From contig NC_071669.1 in NCBI RefSeq assembly GCF_028554725.1, positions 50,733,501 through 50,797,500 on the forward strand: DNA of 64,000 nucleotides, given 5' to 3'. Shown here in pieces: positions 35,475 to 46,809 of the stretch. The translations under genes and the position numbers were made by a program. Each line of letters begins with the position of its first letter. Position 1 is the stretch's first letter. The notes below the pieces were generated by a model that had not been told where the DNA came from, did not search any database, and saw nothing but the letters and a program-made list of their open reading frames with translations. This DNA is from Zeugodacus cucurbitae (Eukaryota; Arthropoda; Insecta; Diptera; Tephritidae).

Positions 35475-36405
35475 TTAAAAATCTATTCGATCAACACTTC
35501 AAACAAAAAGGTCGAGACCAAAAAAGGTTTGTTTGAATTCAATTGCCTAGTAACTGGCCTCGATCTTTGACAAAATCGTAATAAATTCTTCATTTTTTAG
35601 TTCTGTGGTAATAAATGTGGTTTGCTAGTTGTTTTAGTCAAAAGTTTGTCGATTCAGGTTAAATAAAAAGGCCGGGAAAAAAATATAGAACTCTAAAATT
35701 GGGACTAAGAGAAATCCGTCGATAATGACTAAGTAATATATGGGCTTATAAAATCTCCAGGCAGGATGTTATATAAAACTGTATTTATTCTGCTTTCTGA
35801 GAAATCCATAGGCAATAAACTTCTTTTGAGTAGATCTCAACTACACCTTCATAGTTTCTTTGGACTTTAAGACTGGGTTTGGACTTTAAGACTTTGTTTG
35901 AAGATTTCTAGCTTTAATTCTTGCTTGCAGCACCTACTTCAATTAGTAGTTTACTCATTAAATGCCGGTATTCTCGAAAAGCTGTATCGGCGCTTTAAAA
36001 CCAGAATCTATTGGGCGCAACCAAAAAAGTTTAGTAATTTTGTTGCAATACATACATTTTTGTGTGAAAAAGCGAATAGCGTATGCAGCTCTTAGACTAC
36101 GGAAGAGCCAACGTTACAAACTTTTCTTAAGTTAAACCAACTTTGCTGACTAGCTGACTCGTGACAGACAGTTAATAGATTAAAAATACCAAAACAAATC
36201 AGCTAAAAATAGACTTGCCTTTCCAACTAAAGCCGTGTTTTATTTGCAACGCGAAAATGAAAGCGCAAAAACAAAGCTCAAGCTTCGTCAATAAATAATT
36301 AGAATACAAGGAACTTGTAAGAAAGACCACGAGCAATCACCCCGCAGTGGAACAAAAAAACACAAACTAAACACGATATTAGAGGCTAAGAACCTACGCA
36401 GACTC
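35475..36405. other. no gene recognised; possible promoter near 36300-36405
   Basis: AT-rich DNA with no domain. Bases 36220-36405, just upstream of the candidate exon at 36410, contain CAATCACCCCGCAGTGGAAC and could hold a transcription start. I see no decisive core-promoter motif. Confidence 0.35.
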
Positions 36406-36409
36406 GCAC

Positions 36410-36454
36410 ATGGACGTTTGCGACCAAGCGCGCATAGACTTCAAGCAGTTCACA
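36410..36454 (+). CDS. candidate first coding exon, unassigned gene
   Basis: ATG at 36410 opens MDVCDQARIDFKQFT and ends exactly at a perfect donor, TTCACA|GTAAGTGCG (GTAAGT at 36455-36460), in phase 0 after 15 codons. Joined to the exon at 37489-37566 the frame stays open. The segment could equally be untranslated, with translation starting at the ATG in the next exon. I do not recognise the protein. Later exons would lie to the right, past transposon insertions. Confidence 0.35.
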
Positions 36455-36460
36455 GTAAGT

Positions 36461-37488
36461 GCGCGTGCACTCGTACTGGACAAAGCGTACAAAGCGATAC
36501 CTTTCTAAAACACTTGATGGCCTGCGTACACACCACAACTACAAGCCTGCAGCTAAATGGAGGCTTACAAAAAAGATTACGCACAAGTCGTAGAACTTCA
36601 CGATACATATCGTACGAGTACAGCACAAAACGCGCCAATTTCTGACTTGACGGACTTTGACACAAAACACTCTTGAGGTTCACGTGTTGCGCGTCGTAAA
36701 CGAGGCTACTACGTCGTCTTAAAAGCGCGCTAAGCATGAATGCGCGTTTCAGCGAGACAATAACCTCAAAACTCGCTAACAACAACCCGCGCCTCCAACC
36801 GCAACACACTTAACGTACTACAACCGAAATACGAGCGCAACACCAACAACAAAATGAGATTAGAATGAAAACAAAGTAAAAAGCGCAAAACAATAATATT
36901 GAACCGAAAAAAATTGTGCAACCAGTTTCGGTTAAGAAGCAATCTCAGCGTTCGTATGAAATATTTGCAAACAAGGCAAGGTGAATAATAAAATGCTGAG
37001 AAAAGAAACCACAAAAATGTTGAAAACAAAAAATAAAAATAAAATTAAAATTAAATAAAAATTTAAAAAATCACATAACAAAAGCGCAAATAAAAAAATA
37101 CAGCAACAAAAAATTACTTTTTGTGCCACCAAAAAACGATAATATTTTGAAAAGTTTCATTCAACCCTTTTTTTTGTGCGCGCTGCTTGTTCTTCTGTTT
37201 TTGGCCTCTTGGAAGCCTTGCGAAAATTATTTTATATTTTATTTTTGCTCTGCGCTTTGTTGTCTCTTTTGTGTGAGTTGTATACAGATATAATATTTAA
37301 CAATGAAGCTGTTTTTACGATTCTTGTCTTACTACGGCCAATATTTGCTTTCGGCCACAATTCGTGGCTGATGAAATCGCTTGAAGTGTTTGCAAGTGCG
37401 ACCGCATTTAGACGTGCTTGACCACACATATGACATGGTCAACATGTATTACTCATTTATAATTGTTTTTTACTCTTCTTCCTCGTAG
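36461..37488 (+). other. candidate intron between the two exons
   Basis: This 1-kb stretch is bounded by GTAAGT at 36455 and by the pyrimidine-rich acceptor CTCTTCTTCCTCGTAG ending at 37488. It contains several long but domain-free frames on both strands (36450-37421). The middle (36840-37140) is A-rich. No other gene is visible in it. Confidence 0.35.
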
Positions 37489-37566
37489 CTTACGAACCAT
37501 AGTGCTGGCATAAAGAATTACAACAATCGACCGATGTCGTTCGGAGCATCGAAGCACTCAGATCCG
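37489..37566 (+). CDS. candidate internal coding exon, unassigned gene
   Basis: An acceptor with a good pyrimidine tract (TTACTCTTCTTCCTCGTAG) is followed by 78 open bases and a perfect donor GATCCG|GTAAGTATA (37567). The exon is a multiple of three and reads LTNHSAGIKNYNNRP then MSFGASKHSDP in phase 0, joining in frame to the exon ending at 36454. The internal ATG at 37534 (context CCGATGTCG) could be the real start if the first exon is untranslated. I could not name the protein family from 26 residues. The flanking splice sites are the strongest pair in the window, so it is probably a real exon. Confidence 0.5.
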
Positions 37567-37672
37567 GTAAGTATAACACTTGGGAACTTTATTTAAAATT
37601 TAAAAAATCCAGCGAGAGTTGCTGGTTGTTAATTACGAAACCTTTGAGTTCTCAACCGTTTGACCGTTAAAA

Positions 37673-38095
37673 CTACTCTAGCAATTTTTGCCAATTGGAA
37701 ATATCAAGCGAAGCCAGGTCGCTATGTTTCCGACGGAGTGGAGATCTTCCTGTTCCTGTGCTTCCACCGGCTGGTACTGCATTAAACACATTCAAAGCTG
37801 GAGTGATCTCTTCCATTCGGAGAACATGACCTACCCTGCGTAACCACTGTCTTTTTATTCGCTGAACTATGTCAATGTCGTCGTATAGCTTATACAGCTC
37901 ATCGTTTCCTAGTACGCGGTATTCGCCGTTGCCAATGTTCTGAGGACCATAAATCTTCCACAAAATCTTTCTCTCAATTACTCCAAGCGCCTTCTCTTCG
38001 TCCTTCTTCAACTTCTTCAACATAAATCATGACGAGGACAATGAGCGACTTGTAGAGTTATGTTTCTGTTCGTCGAGAGGGACTTTTGCCTACTA
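37673..38095 (-). mobile_element. non-LTR retrotransposon 3' part (family A, copy 3)
   Basis: The minus-strand frame reads RKILWKIYGPQNIGNGEYRV, then DELYKLYDDIDIVQRIKRQW, LRRVGHVLRMEEITPALNVF and NAVPAGGSTGTGRSPLRR, ending ISNWQKLLE. This is the same C-terminal region as the other family A copies. Upstream it continues in degraded form to about 38095 (GGCAAAAGTCCCTCTCGACG on the minus strand). The usual CATA-tailed 3' end is missing, so both ends are truncated. It lies just beyond the donor of the candidate exon, inside what would be the next intron. Confidence 0.85.
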
Positions 38096-38099
38096 TATT

Positions 38100-41000
38100 C
38101 AAATATAAATTATAGATATCGAAACAAAATTTGACGGATTTCTTCAAAAAGCCTTCTGCTTACTCACAATAATACCCCAACTTTCAACTGTGAGCAAGAG
38201 AAATACCCTCAAAGTATCGTCCATATATTTGACTGAAACTCAGATTCCAATGAACATCCGAGTACATTTTGACATTCTTGTAATGTTTTCAAAAACCATT
38301 AAGACACGCTTTTCTACAAATAGCTTCAGGATATTTCATTAAAAATAATTATTTTCCTAAAAAACCATTTAGGGTGAATATGAACTCTGTGTTGAAATTC
38401 ATTAATAATATGTACTCCGTGTTTCTTCAAGGCCGGATGTCTGTCGCCGAGAGGGTTGCTTATTTCAAAAACTCCTGCGATAGACTTAAAGATGACGCGT
38501 AAAAGATTGAGAAGAGGTTAAACACTGTAATTTATGCCTACTTATGTCCATGCTGTAAGACATCTAACGATCAATTAGTTAGTTTAATTACTTCTGATCA
38601 GCGGTTGATGGATTGCCTGATGGCGACATAAACAAACTTGAAATTATTTAAAAGGCTTCGCTTAGGATTTAATATATTCACATTGTATTTCTAAAAGGGC
38701 AAAACAAATGCTAGCGCCAAACCGGCTGGCTATTCTTCAATGAATATACGCTTACAATCTTCGACAACGGCGCGTGATAAATGACTTTATGCAAACTACA
38801 ACCAGATCTAGAAAAGGTGAAAAAACCGCTTCCAATTCGCAAAGCACCAATAATGAATGACGCAAATAAAAATTTTGCTAATTGAAAGTTGAAGCATAAA
38901 TAAGAGCTCAAACTAGCTTGGCTAGTAGAAAGAAGCACATTCTTTCAACAGAAAGAGTGAAATATTATACGGAATATTCGAAAACATTTATGTTTAACTA
39001 TTAATCAATAGAGTCCACCAAGGCCTTATACAAAAAAATTTGGTCATGTTCATGTGAAACATCTCTTCATCTCTCCAAGGCAGTAACTTTAACCATTCAG
39101 ATTAGTAAGATGGAGATTGACAAGATCATTATCGACGACCCCATTCATAAAGGAATGTAACTGTAACAGTAGAAGAATGGATCTCCCTGTCGAAATTTAG
39201 GTTCTAAAGACAAATAAACTATCAACAACTCTCGGAAAGGTCCGTCCATATCTAAATCTATAATTAGGTCTATATTTAAGGTAGGTAAGCTAAAAAATGT
39301 CAGAATGACTAACTTCATCGATAGACATGGGGATCTAAATTAGTTTCATACGAACTAAATCAATCAAAGTATAAACTGGGAAACAAGAAAACTTCTTCCC
39401 GACACCAGAAACAGAAGTACTACCCTGGAACAACCTGTCGTCTGTTAAGGTGTATCGAATTATATTACGTAACCTTGAAAGTGTAGGTTAGGAGATATAT
39501 ATTATATATAGACATAGCACGCAATCGTATTCAATCATTATCAAAGCACACCCACCTGCCATTTTCCCAAGACAACAAATCTCATGGGTGGCCAATGAGT
39601 TCATGAACTTGACAATTTAACCAACAATTACACACGCTTAATTGTCGACATTTACGTAGATAGGTAAGTCAATTTTTCCGCCTCAACTAAATAAGCCGCC
39701 ACCAACTTGACTGTTGTTGTCAAAACACTACAACATTTTATGGCCAAACAAAAGGTGCTGTGTTTTTGTTATCATACACGTAATGAGGTTAATAAACCCA
39801 ACCAAGGCCACACAACGAAGTAACCATCAACTAGCCAACTAAAGGCAACAAAAACTACACGCATACATACATACACACAAATATTTATATTAACCAAAGT
39901 ACCAACGAACCCGATCACAACAACCGCACCGATGAATACACGCAAATTATGACGAAGGTGTCGCGGAGGTGTGGGTTTAGGGGTTAGGCAGCTAAGTGGT
40001 TGCTGGCTTGGTCTCTTGACAATTACATTACAGTGCACACTGTGTGTCTATTTCTCATTTTTTTCTTTTTTCGCATAAAATTCTAGTAAACTTATGAAAT
40101 TTCAGTTTTTCACCTTTTTATTTGCTGATTTTCTTCTACGTAATTTCCAATTCGGTCGCTCGCTCGCGTCCACTGCGCATAGGCCTACTCATTACTAATG
40201 TTTATTTGAATTTGTTTGTGTGTATTTGTTGTTTGTATGTGCTTTATTGCCTGTTTATTTACGTACAATTCAAGTTCAATTTATTTTTGTTTTTGTATTT
40301 TGTAGTTTATCTGCTCTTGACGTTCATAACAGAAACACAATAATTTATATGATTATTGCTGTCGACGTAGTATTTATTTTATGTGGGCAATGACACCGGC
40401 ATTTAAAGTATACTGAGGTAATATTATTGTTAATGAGAGTATAATAGAATTTTTGAAATATTTTTTTAAGTAAATCATTGATCCTTTTAGCCAAGAAACG
40501 CTGACAAAGCTTTCGAATTTCCTAGTATCATGACTGACGTATTATAGTACGGAAGAGAGTCTGCGATAAATTTTATATTTTTACGTATGTCTTTTTGAAG
40601 TCTACCATAGTACCTCGGTAAACATATTGCGGTATTGTTAAACCTTCATAAAACGTTTCTCAAGAGACCCATCATAATCTCGGAGCCAAAAAAAAACAGA
40701 AATGGATGAAGAAGATCAGACAAATGTATGGCAAAGTTGTATGAGTCAATTAAATACGTTTAAAAAGAAGGATCTTCTTATTTGAAAAAATCAGTTTAAT
40801 GAATATTTTAAAGTGGAAGCCTTCAGCTTCATCATAAGCTCAAAGCTCACCAAAAATCATGGGAAATCCCACAAAATCCGATGTAGCTTTTCAGGGTTCC
40901 GGAGCTATCTCATAGGTTAGCAGATTTGCTGATCTGTACGGCACTGGATCGTTAATGGACTGTTAGATGCCAAAGCACCTCCGCTCCGAGAAGACCAACC

Positions 41001-41150
41001 GACGTAATGGTTGATAAAAAGTTGTGTGTCATGGCATGCAAGTCTAATGAAACCAGAAATCACTTAAGTCCATACCGTTAAAATCCGTACATATTAAGTG
41101 GTTCCATACTTCGTGACCATATCACACTGTTGGTTTATATATAAAGCAGA
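38100..41150. other. no gene recognised
   Basis: AT-rich, with no domain in any frame. Bases 39760-40020 contain longer minus-strand frames in CAAC/GGTT-rich DNA and are regulatory-like at best. Confidence 0.4.
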
Positions 41151-41164
41151 TTTTTCTTATTCTT

Positions 41165-41690
41165 CTTGATTGGCGTAGACAAGGCTTAGGCGGTTATAGC
41201 CGAGCCCACAACAGCGCGTCATTCGTTTATTCTAGGCAATTTGACGCCAATTGGTAATGGCAAGTGAAGCCAGGTCCTTCTCTACTTCATACTTCCAACG
41301 AGGTGCAAGTCTTCCTCTTCCTCGACTTCCAACAGCAGGTACTGCATCGAACACTTCCAGAGCTGAAGCATTTTCGTTCATTCGAACAACATGACATAGC
41401 CAGCGTAGCCGCTGTCTTTTTATTCGCTGAACTATGTCGTTCGATCGTCTGCGGTATTCGCCGTTGCCAATGTTTAGAGAACCAAAAATCTTCCGCAAAA
41501 CCTTTCTCTCAAAAACTCCCACTGTCGCCTCATCGGATGTTGACATCGTCCACGCTTCTGCACCATAAAGTAGGACGGGAATGATGAGGCCATTGTAGAG
41601 TTTGGTTTTTGTTCGTCCAGAGAGCACTTTTCTTTTCAATTGCCTACTCAGTCCAAAGTAGGTTTTTCTACAGCCTACCAAATATCAACA
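41165..41690 (-). mobile_element. non-LTR retrotransposon 3' part (family A, copy 4)
   Basis: The minus-strand frame 41232-41681 reads YFGLSRQLKRKVLSGRTKTK, IPVLLYGAEAWTMSTSDEAT, RKVLRKIFGSLNIGNGEYRR and QRLRWLCHVVRMNENASALE, then GSRGRGRLAPRW and LAITNWRQIA. Relative to other copies it lacks the segment that contains NDELYELYDDI (GEYRRRSNDIVQRIKR here), an in-frame internal deletion. The 3' end (GGCTATAACCG equivalent on the minus strand, then CGCCAATCAAG) lies at about 41165. No CATA tail follows. Confidence 0.9.
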
Positions 41691-41699
41691 TTCTATAAC

Positions 41700-43420
41700 A
41701 ACGGTTATACAATAGTAAACAACGCCAAGATCACAAATTGGCTATGCTTTGAAGCCATGAAACTGGATATTATCCACAACCTCACAGTAATTTAGCTAAG
41801 AATTGTATAAGACGGTAATGAGCTTCGAAATTTCTTCTTAGCTGAAAAGTAAAGTATTGGACAACATATAAAGGTTATGAACTTTTAATTAAAAACAAAG
41901 TAACAAATGGGTTATTCACTAAGATCAAATGTAGACCGCATTTGATGTAACCTGGGGGTTTAAACCAGTTATCATGAATCAGATAATAGCAACTTCGGTC
42001 TCTCTGAACATTGTGACTGATACTATGTATTAAATCCCTCAATATCCATCCAATCATGTCCAACTACAGTAGATTAGTCACTTGTCATTTACAAAAGACC
42101 TTTCAGTATACTCAACACAGAAAACGTCTCTGCCTTCCTCAGCTACCGTTATTAGTTTCGTTTGGATAGCTGTTGGTTGTTGTCTGTCTAGGTGAATTCA
42201 ACCTTATCATAACAGGATACATGGCAGCCACCTTTCTTGATAATTTAAAGCTTACTACCCTTAACCCGATAGTAAAACGAAAGTGACACTACTAAAGAAG
42301 CATCTAATTAAGTCGTAACTCAAGACCCCACAAAAGTGTATACTAACTAACTAATATAGAGTAGTACAGTAAAAGGTATTTGTAGGAGTATATTTTATTT
42401 GATCGGATCATTACGTTTTGAAGAGTCTTCATTCTTCACTATAACTGCTTACGCAGGAACAAAATGAGTACTGAAAATTCATTTTTTTTTTTCAAGTAAC
42501 ATATGATTGATTCTAGCAACTTCCGATTTCGCAAATATTTTGCAAAAATATTTCAAGCGCACATACATACATTACATGCGCATGCAAAAATGTTTGTATG
42601 TATGCATGGAACACATGTTATAGTTTCGCACACGGCACATGCCGAATAAATCAAAAAGCTGCTTGCTGATGCAACGCTGAAATATTCGATTATTCATATG
42701 TACATTGACCGCCACGCATCAGTTGAGTGCGAATGTACTCATGCATATGTATGAATATACGCGTAGTAACACCAAAAGGCTCAGGCGATCGGGCCACCCG
42801 TCAAGTTCTGTGTGACGTAACGTATACGCAATATTTGTGCGCGTGCACGCTGGAATGTTATGATAGTTGTTAGTGTTGTTGCTATAGTTGTTTTTGTTTT
42901 CATTACGTGTTTTCTATTTTGTTTATGCATTCCAATTGCTTGCAAAAATTAACGTCTATGCGGTAATATGCACAACCAATCTCTGTTTGTAAATATGTAT
43001 GTGCGTGTAAGTGTTCGAGAGTTGTTTACAACTTGAGACAATTTGCGCTTTCCACGTGTACAAATATTCCGTTACGCCACAATGCAACACACGCGTCATC
43101 AGCTGCATATTTTCCTATGTAAATTACTAATTAGCCAATCACAAATTTTCCCAAATGTCATTCGGGTTAAAGAGGCTACGCGTTGAAACTGTACTTGTTT
43201 ACCTAAAATTTAGCTTTTTATTAAATTATTTCTATTTAACTGAACAATGGAGGTTTTGAAATCGAAAACAATATTTTTCATACCTCATACGACAGTATAT
43301 TGCTCGCTAAATACAAAAGGGGCACAACTCAAATATTGTCAATAAAGATATATATTTCCACAGAACATAACACTAACTCTCTTAATAGTACTCATTCTCT
43401 CTGAAACTCGTGATCTTGGC
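41700..43420. other. no gene recognised
   Basis: AT-rich. Bases 42540-43110 contain many CATGCATATGTATG and TGTATGTATG words, probably microsatellite-derived. Confidence 0.4.
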
Positions 43421-43426
43421 GACATT

Positions 43427-43730
43427 TGGTTTCAACAAGACGGCGCCACTTCCTACACATCGCATCAATCAATGGAATTATTGAAATAATTCTTCGGTGA
43501 GCTGATGAATTCAAGATCGTGTGATATCACGCTGTTAGACTTTTTCTTATGAGTATATGTAGAGTCTAAAGTCTATCCGGACAGTCCCGCTTCGATTCAG
43601 GTCTTGAAGCAAAACATCACGCATGTCGTACACCAGTTACCAGTCGATATGCTCGAACATCGTTAACGAAAATTGGACTTAACGAATGGACCATGTGAGA
43701 CGAGCCGCAGCCAATATTTGAAAGAAATAA
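43427..43730 (+). mobile_element. Tc1/mariner-type transposase remnant
   Basis: Translated with two stops it reads WFQQDGATSYTSHQSMELLK, then FFGELMNSRSCDITLLDFFL, VYVESKVYPDSPASIQVLKQ and NITHVVHQLPVDMLEHR. This matches the second half of a DDE transposase: Q-Q-D-G-A has the second catalytic Asp and S-C-D-I-T-x-L-D-F-F-L the third acidic position. The type is the one common in insects with an F-x-Q-D-G-A motif, distinct from the HQDNAR mariner at 14 kb. The N-terminus is gone. A family A LINE copy abuts it directly at 43735. Confidence 0.85.
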
Positions 43731-43734
43731 TCTT

Positions 43735-44284
43735 GCCAACAGTTGCTACTTTGGACTGAGTAGGTAATTGAACAGTAAAGTCCTCTCTCGACGAACCAAA
43801 ATCGAACTCTACAAGTCGCTTATCATTCCCGTCCTGCTTTATGGTGCAGAAGCGTGGTCGATGTCAACATCAGATGAGACGACACTAGGAGTTTTCGAGA
43901 GGAAAATTTCGCGCAAGATTTATGGACCTCAGAACATTGGCAATGGCATATACCGCAGACGATGGAACGATGAGCTGTACGAGTTATACGACTTCATTGA
44001 CATAGTTCAGCGAATAAAAAGACAGCGGCTACGCTGGCAAGGGCATTTTGTCCGAATGGACGAAAACACTCCAGCTCTGTAAGTGTTCGATGCAGTACCC
44101 GCCGGAGGAAGCCGAGGAAGGGGAAGGCCTTCACTCCGTTGGAGGGACCAGGTGGAGAGCGACTTGGTTACACCTGGGATCTCCAACTGGCGCCGAACTG
44201 CGAAGGAAAGAGAGGAGTGGTGCGCTCTCATCGATTCGGCTATAACCGGCTAAACGGTTGAACGCCAATCACATACATACATAC
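43735..44284 (+). mobile_element. non-LTR retrotransposon 3' part (family A, copy 5)
   Basis: Frame 43768-44082 contains SRRTKIELYKSLIIPVLLYG, AEAWSMSTSDETTLGVFERK, RKIYGPQNIGNGIYRRRWND and LYDFIDIVQRIKRQRLRWQG, then HFVRMDENTPAL and a stop. After it GGSRGRGRPSLRWRDQVESD and LGISNWRRTAKEREEW are still readable. The end, CGGCTATAACCGGCTAAACG then CACATACATACATACAAT, is the intact LINE 3' terminus with its CATA tail. Copies 2 and 5 together define this terminus. Confidence 0.92.
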
Positions 44285-44289
44285 AATCT

Positions 44290-45560
44290 TTAAAAAATAT
44301 ACGCAAAAAATGTTCTTTCGATATTCCCCATTAAATTTGAATTTTCTGCGTTTTTTCTTTAATGAGGTAAGGAACCTCGAAATAGATCACCTTTTATATG
44401 TATATAGAGAGAGAACGAAAGAAAGTTGAACTTTAGATCTGAAAATTATAAAAATGTTAAGAAAAACATCGCCCATTAGTGAATGTCAACCGTAGTGAAA
44501 GATCTTTGTCGGACATTGTTTGAGATTTTTTGAAATCTCAACCATATTCGACCTTAATATTTGAATCAACTACTGTGTAGTTGAATAAAACTCATATCAA
44601 AGACTGTAATTTTCGTGTTTTGAAAAATAATGTTATTCATTAGTCTACATTAGTCTCAAAATAGTCTCCAATCGATACTTTGTACTATTCTTATTATTTT
44701 GTATTATCCTTCCAACCGTGGAACTACTTCTCAAGCTCGATTCTGGCTTATATGGAGACTGGGGTATCGTTACAGTATTGTATTGAATTAACGAACAAGC
44801 AAGGAAGTGTGAGTTTTTAACAAACGAAAATTGCCAATTAAGAACCCATTATACAGATCCAATTTTAAACTCTACTCCAAATTTCTTACCTCTTCTGTCT
44901 GTTTGGACTAAGATATAAACAAACATCTGTACTTGAATAAGTTAGTCCATTGTGTTTATATTCAGTTACTTGTTCGATTCGCCACTAATCAAGGTGAATA
45001 AAAGACAGTTGTTCATATCAAGCATATAATATAAATATATTTGTGTATGAAGATCTCGAAATTTCGGGATTTTCACTTAATTTATGAAGGAAATAATACT
45101 CAAATCTAAAGATACGAAATCAATTAAAAGAAAAATTAATTTTAAATCTTTTATATTTTAATATTTACATTATTTGTAAATATAGCATAGAGTAAACATG
45201 AATCTACAAACGGATATACATATATTTAGTTGTTCCAAGATTTTCAATTTATTCTATTTCACTTAAACTGCGCATTTGTCTGTCGGCAAACTTGAAAGCC
45301 ATTGTGTGGCTCGACTAAAATTAAATGAAATGCTTAGTTTAAACAAACAAATAACAAAAATGTATATGTATGTATATACGAGTATATGTATGCAGAGATG
45401 AAATGATGTTGACAAATATGAAGTGTCATTTCAAAATTCCCTCTTCAAAAGAATTTCGTGCAACCGACGTTGCATACATTATGTATGATGGATGAAGAGA
45501 ACGCACTACACGTAATCTACTATAGTTTAGAAAAACATGCTAATATGGCTTATTCGTATA
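44290..45560. other. no gene recognised
   Basis: AT-rich, with no domain. The phrase TTACTTGTTCGATTCGCCAC at about 44967 is one of three scattered copies (also near 9335 and 62045). Confidence 0.4.
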
Positions 45561-45568
45561 TGTAAATA

Positions 45569-46018
45569 CAGGGTTTTTATAACGGGGCCTCTCGATCTGT
45601 ATTTGTAATGAAGAGTGTTTTGATGTTCCACAAGATTAGTTTACAATTGTTAAGGATTCTAAAGCAGAAGAAGTCTAAACCATCATTAAGTGATGAACAT
45701 CTGGTCTCAAAATCATATGATAAAATAGGTCTATTGATTGACCATCTAGGCGATTCTGTTAGACTACATTTATGGCAATTTATTACTATCACTCTTACCT
45801 TTACCTTTCAATGTTGATAAATCTAATATGGCTGACCATTTGAAATTAGGGCCAATTTTAGAAAATTTGTACCGAAAAGTTGGTCTTTATAGAGTCCGAT
45901 TTACACAAGATTCTGTTCAAAAACAAAAATTCATATAAATTACGAAATAATAAAGCCGAAATATTGACAAATTTGTAATTTTTTTTGTAATCAAAGTTGT
46001 ACTGCTACAAAACACCCT
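45569..46018. mobile_element. possible TA-flanked small element
   Basis: The left edge TACAGGGTTTTTATAAC and the reversed right edge TATAGGGTGTTTTGTAGC form a weak inverted repeat about 450 bp apart, each next to TA. Elements of the mariner group often begin like this, but the repeat is short and imperfect. The overlapping frames 45577-45817 inside have no domain. Confidence 0.25.
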
Positions 46019-46665
46019 ATATTTATATCTACCTACAATCTGGTATACTTGTTCTTCACTCACAATATTTAGAGCTGTTGCAACCTATTCAAATGTAGCA
46101 TGCCACATTTTTACAACTTATAAGTTTTTAAGCAATTAGCACCCCAAAGACCCCAAAAAGACGAAAAATTCTTTTAATGCGGAAATGGATTTCTTTAGGG
46201 TCGCCCACGTTTGTCAGTTCATAGTTTTGTGTGTAATGAGACAAGAAAGATGATTACTTTTCTTTAAAAATAATTTTAAGAGACATTGCAACATTAGTCA
46301 TTTTCTTCTAATGCCATTAATTTGAAAATATGATCGATTGTAAACTGGTTGTAATATTAATATTGTCTAGAATTGAACACTTCGTAAGAATATTACCATC
46401 TTGTGCCAAGACTTCGGCATAACAAATTAATTTATATAGCCGAATTTTGTAAATCAGATCTTTGAAAACTTTGGAATGTAAGAACCTGGCGATTTAAAGT
46501 AAATATTTTATTGTGACATTTGCACTTATAAAAAATATTCATATTAAATTGAAATTTGCGTCTACTACAAATTCGTTGGGGAGAAATATAGACTGCAAAA
46601 CAATAAATTTAATGCAATATTTTTAATGTTATTTTAGGGAGCATATTAATTGAATATAAACACAA

Positions 46666-46804
46666 CGTCTTGAACTTCCCTCACTCGAAGCACCATAGTC
46701 CACAAAAAAATTCGAATTAGAGAGATTTGTAATTTGTCTTCGATTCAAGAGTACAATTCAAGAGTACGAGTTATGGAGAACTTCGAGTTATGGAAGTTCA
46801 ACTG
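46666..46804. mobile_element. pogo-like MITE, short copy
   Basis: The left end TTGAACTTCCCTCACTCGAA and the right end CGAGTTATGGAAGTTCAACTG are inverted repeats of one another and match the ends of the 467-bp element at 58733-59199. The inner part keeps CACCATA-TCCAC-AAAAAATTCGA. The right end is followed by TA. At about 139 bp it is an internally deleted relative. Confidence 0.7.
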
Positions 46805-46809
46805 TACGG

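Noticed and set aside
36450..37132. Minus-strand frames of 65-119 residues inside the candidate intron
   Set aside because: Rich in F/L from A-rich plus-strand DNA; no domain and no supporting signals.
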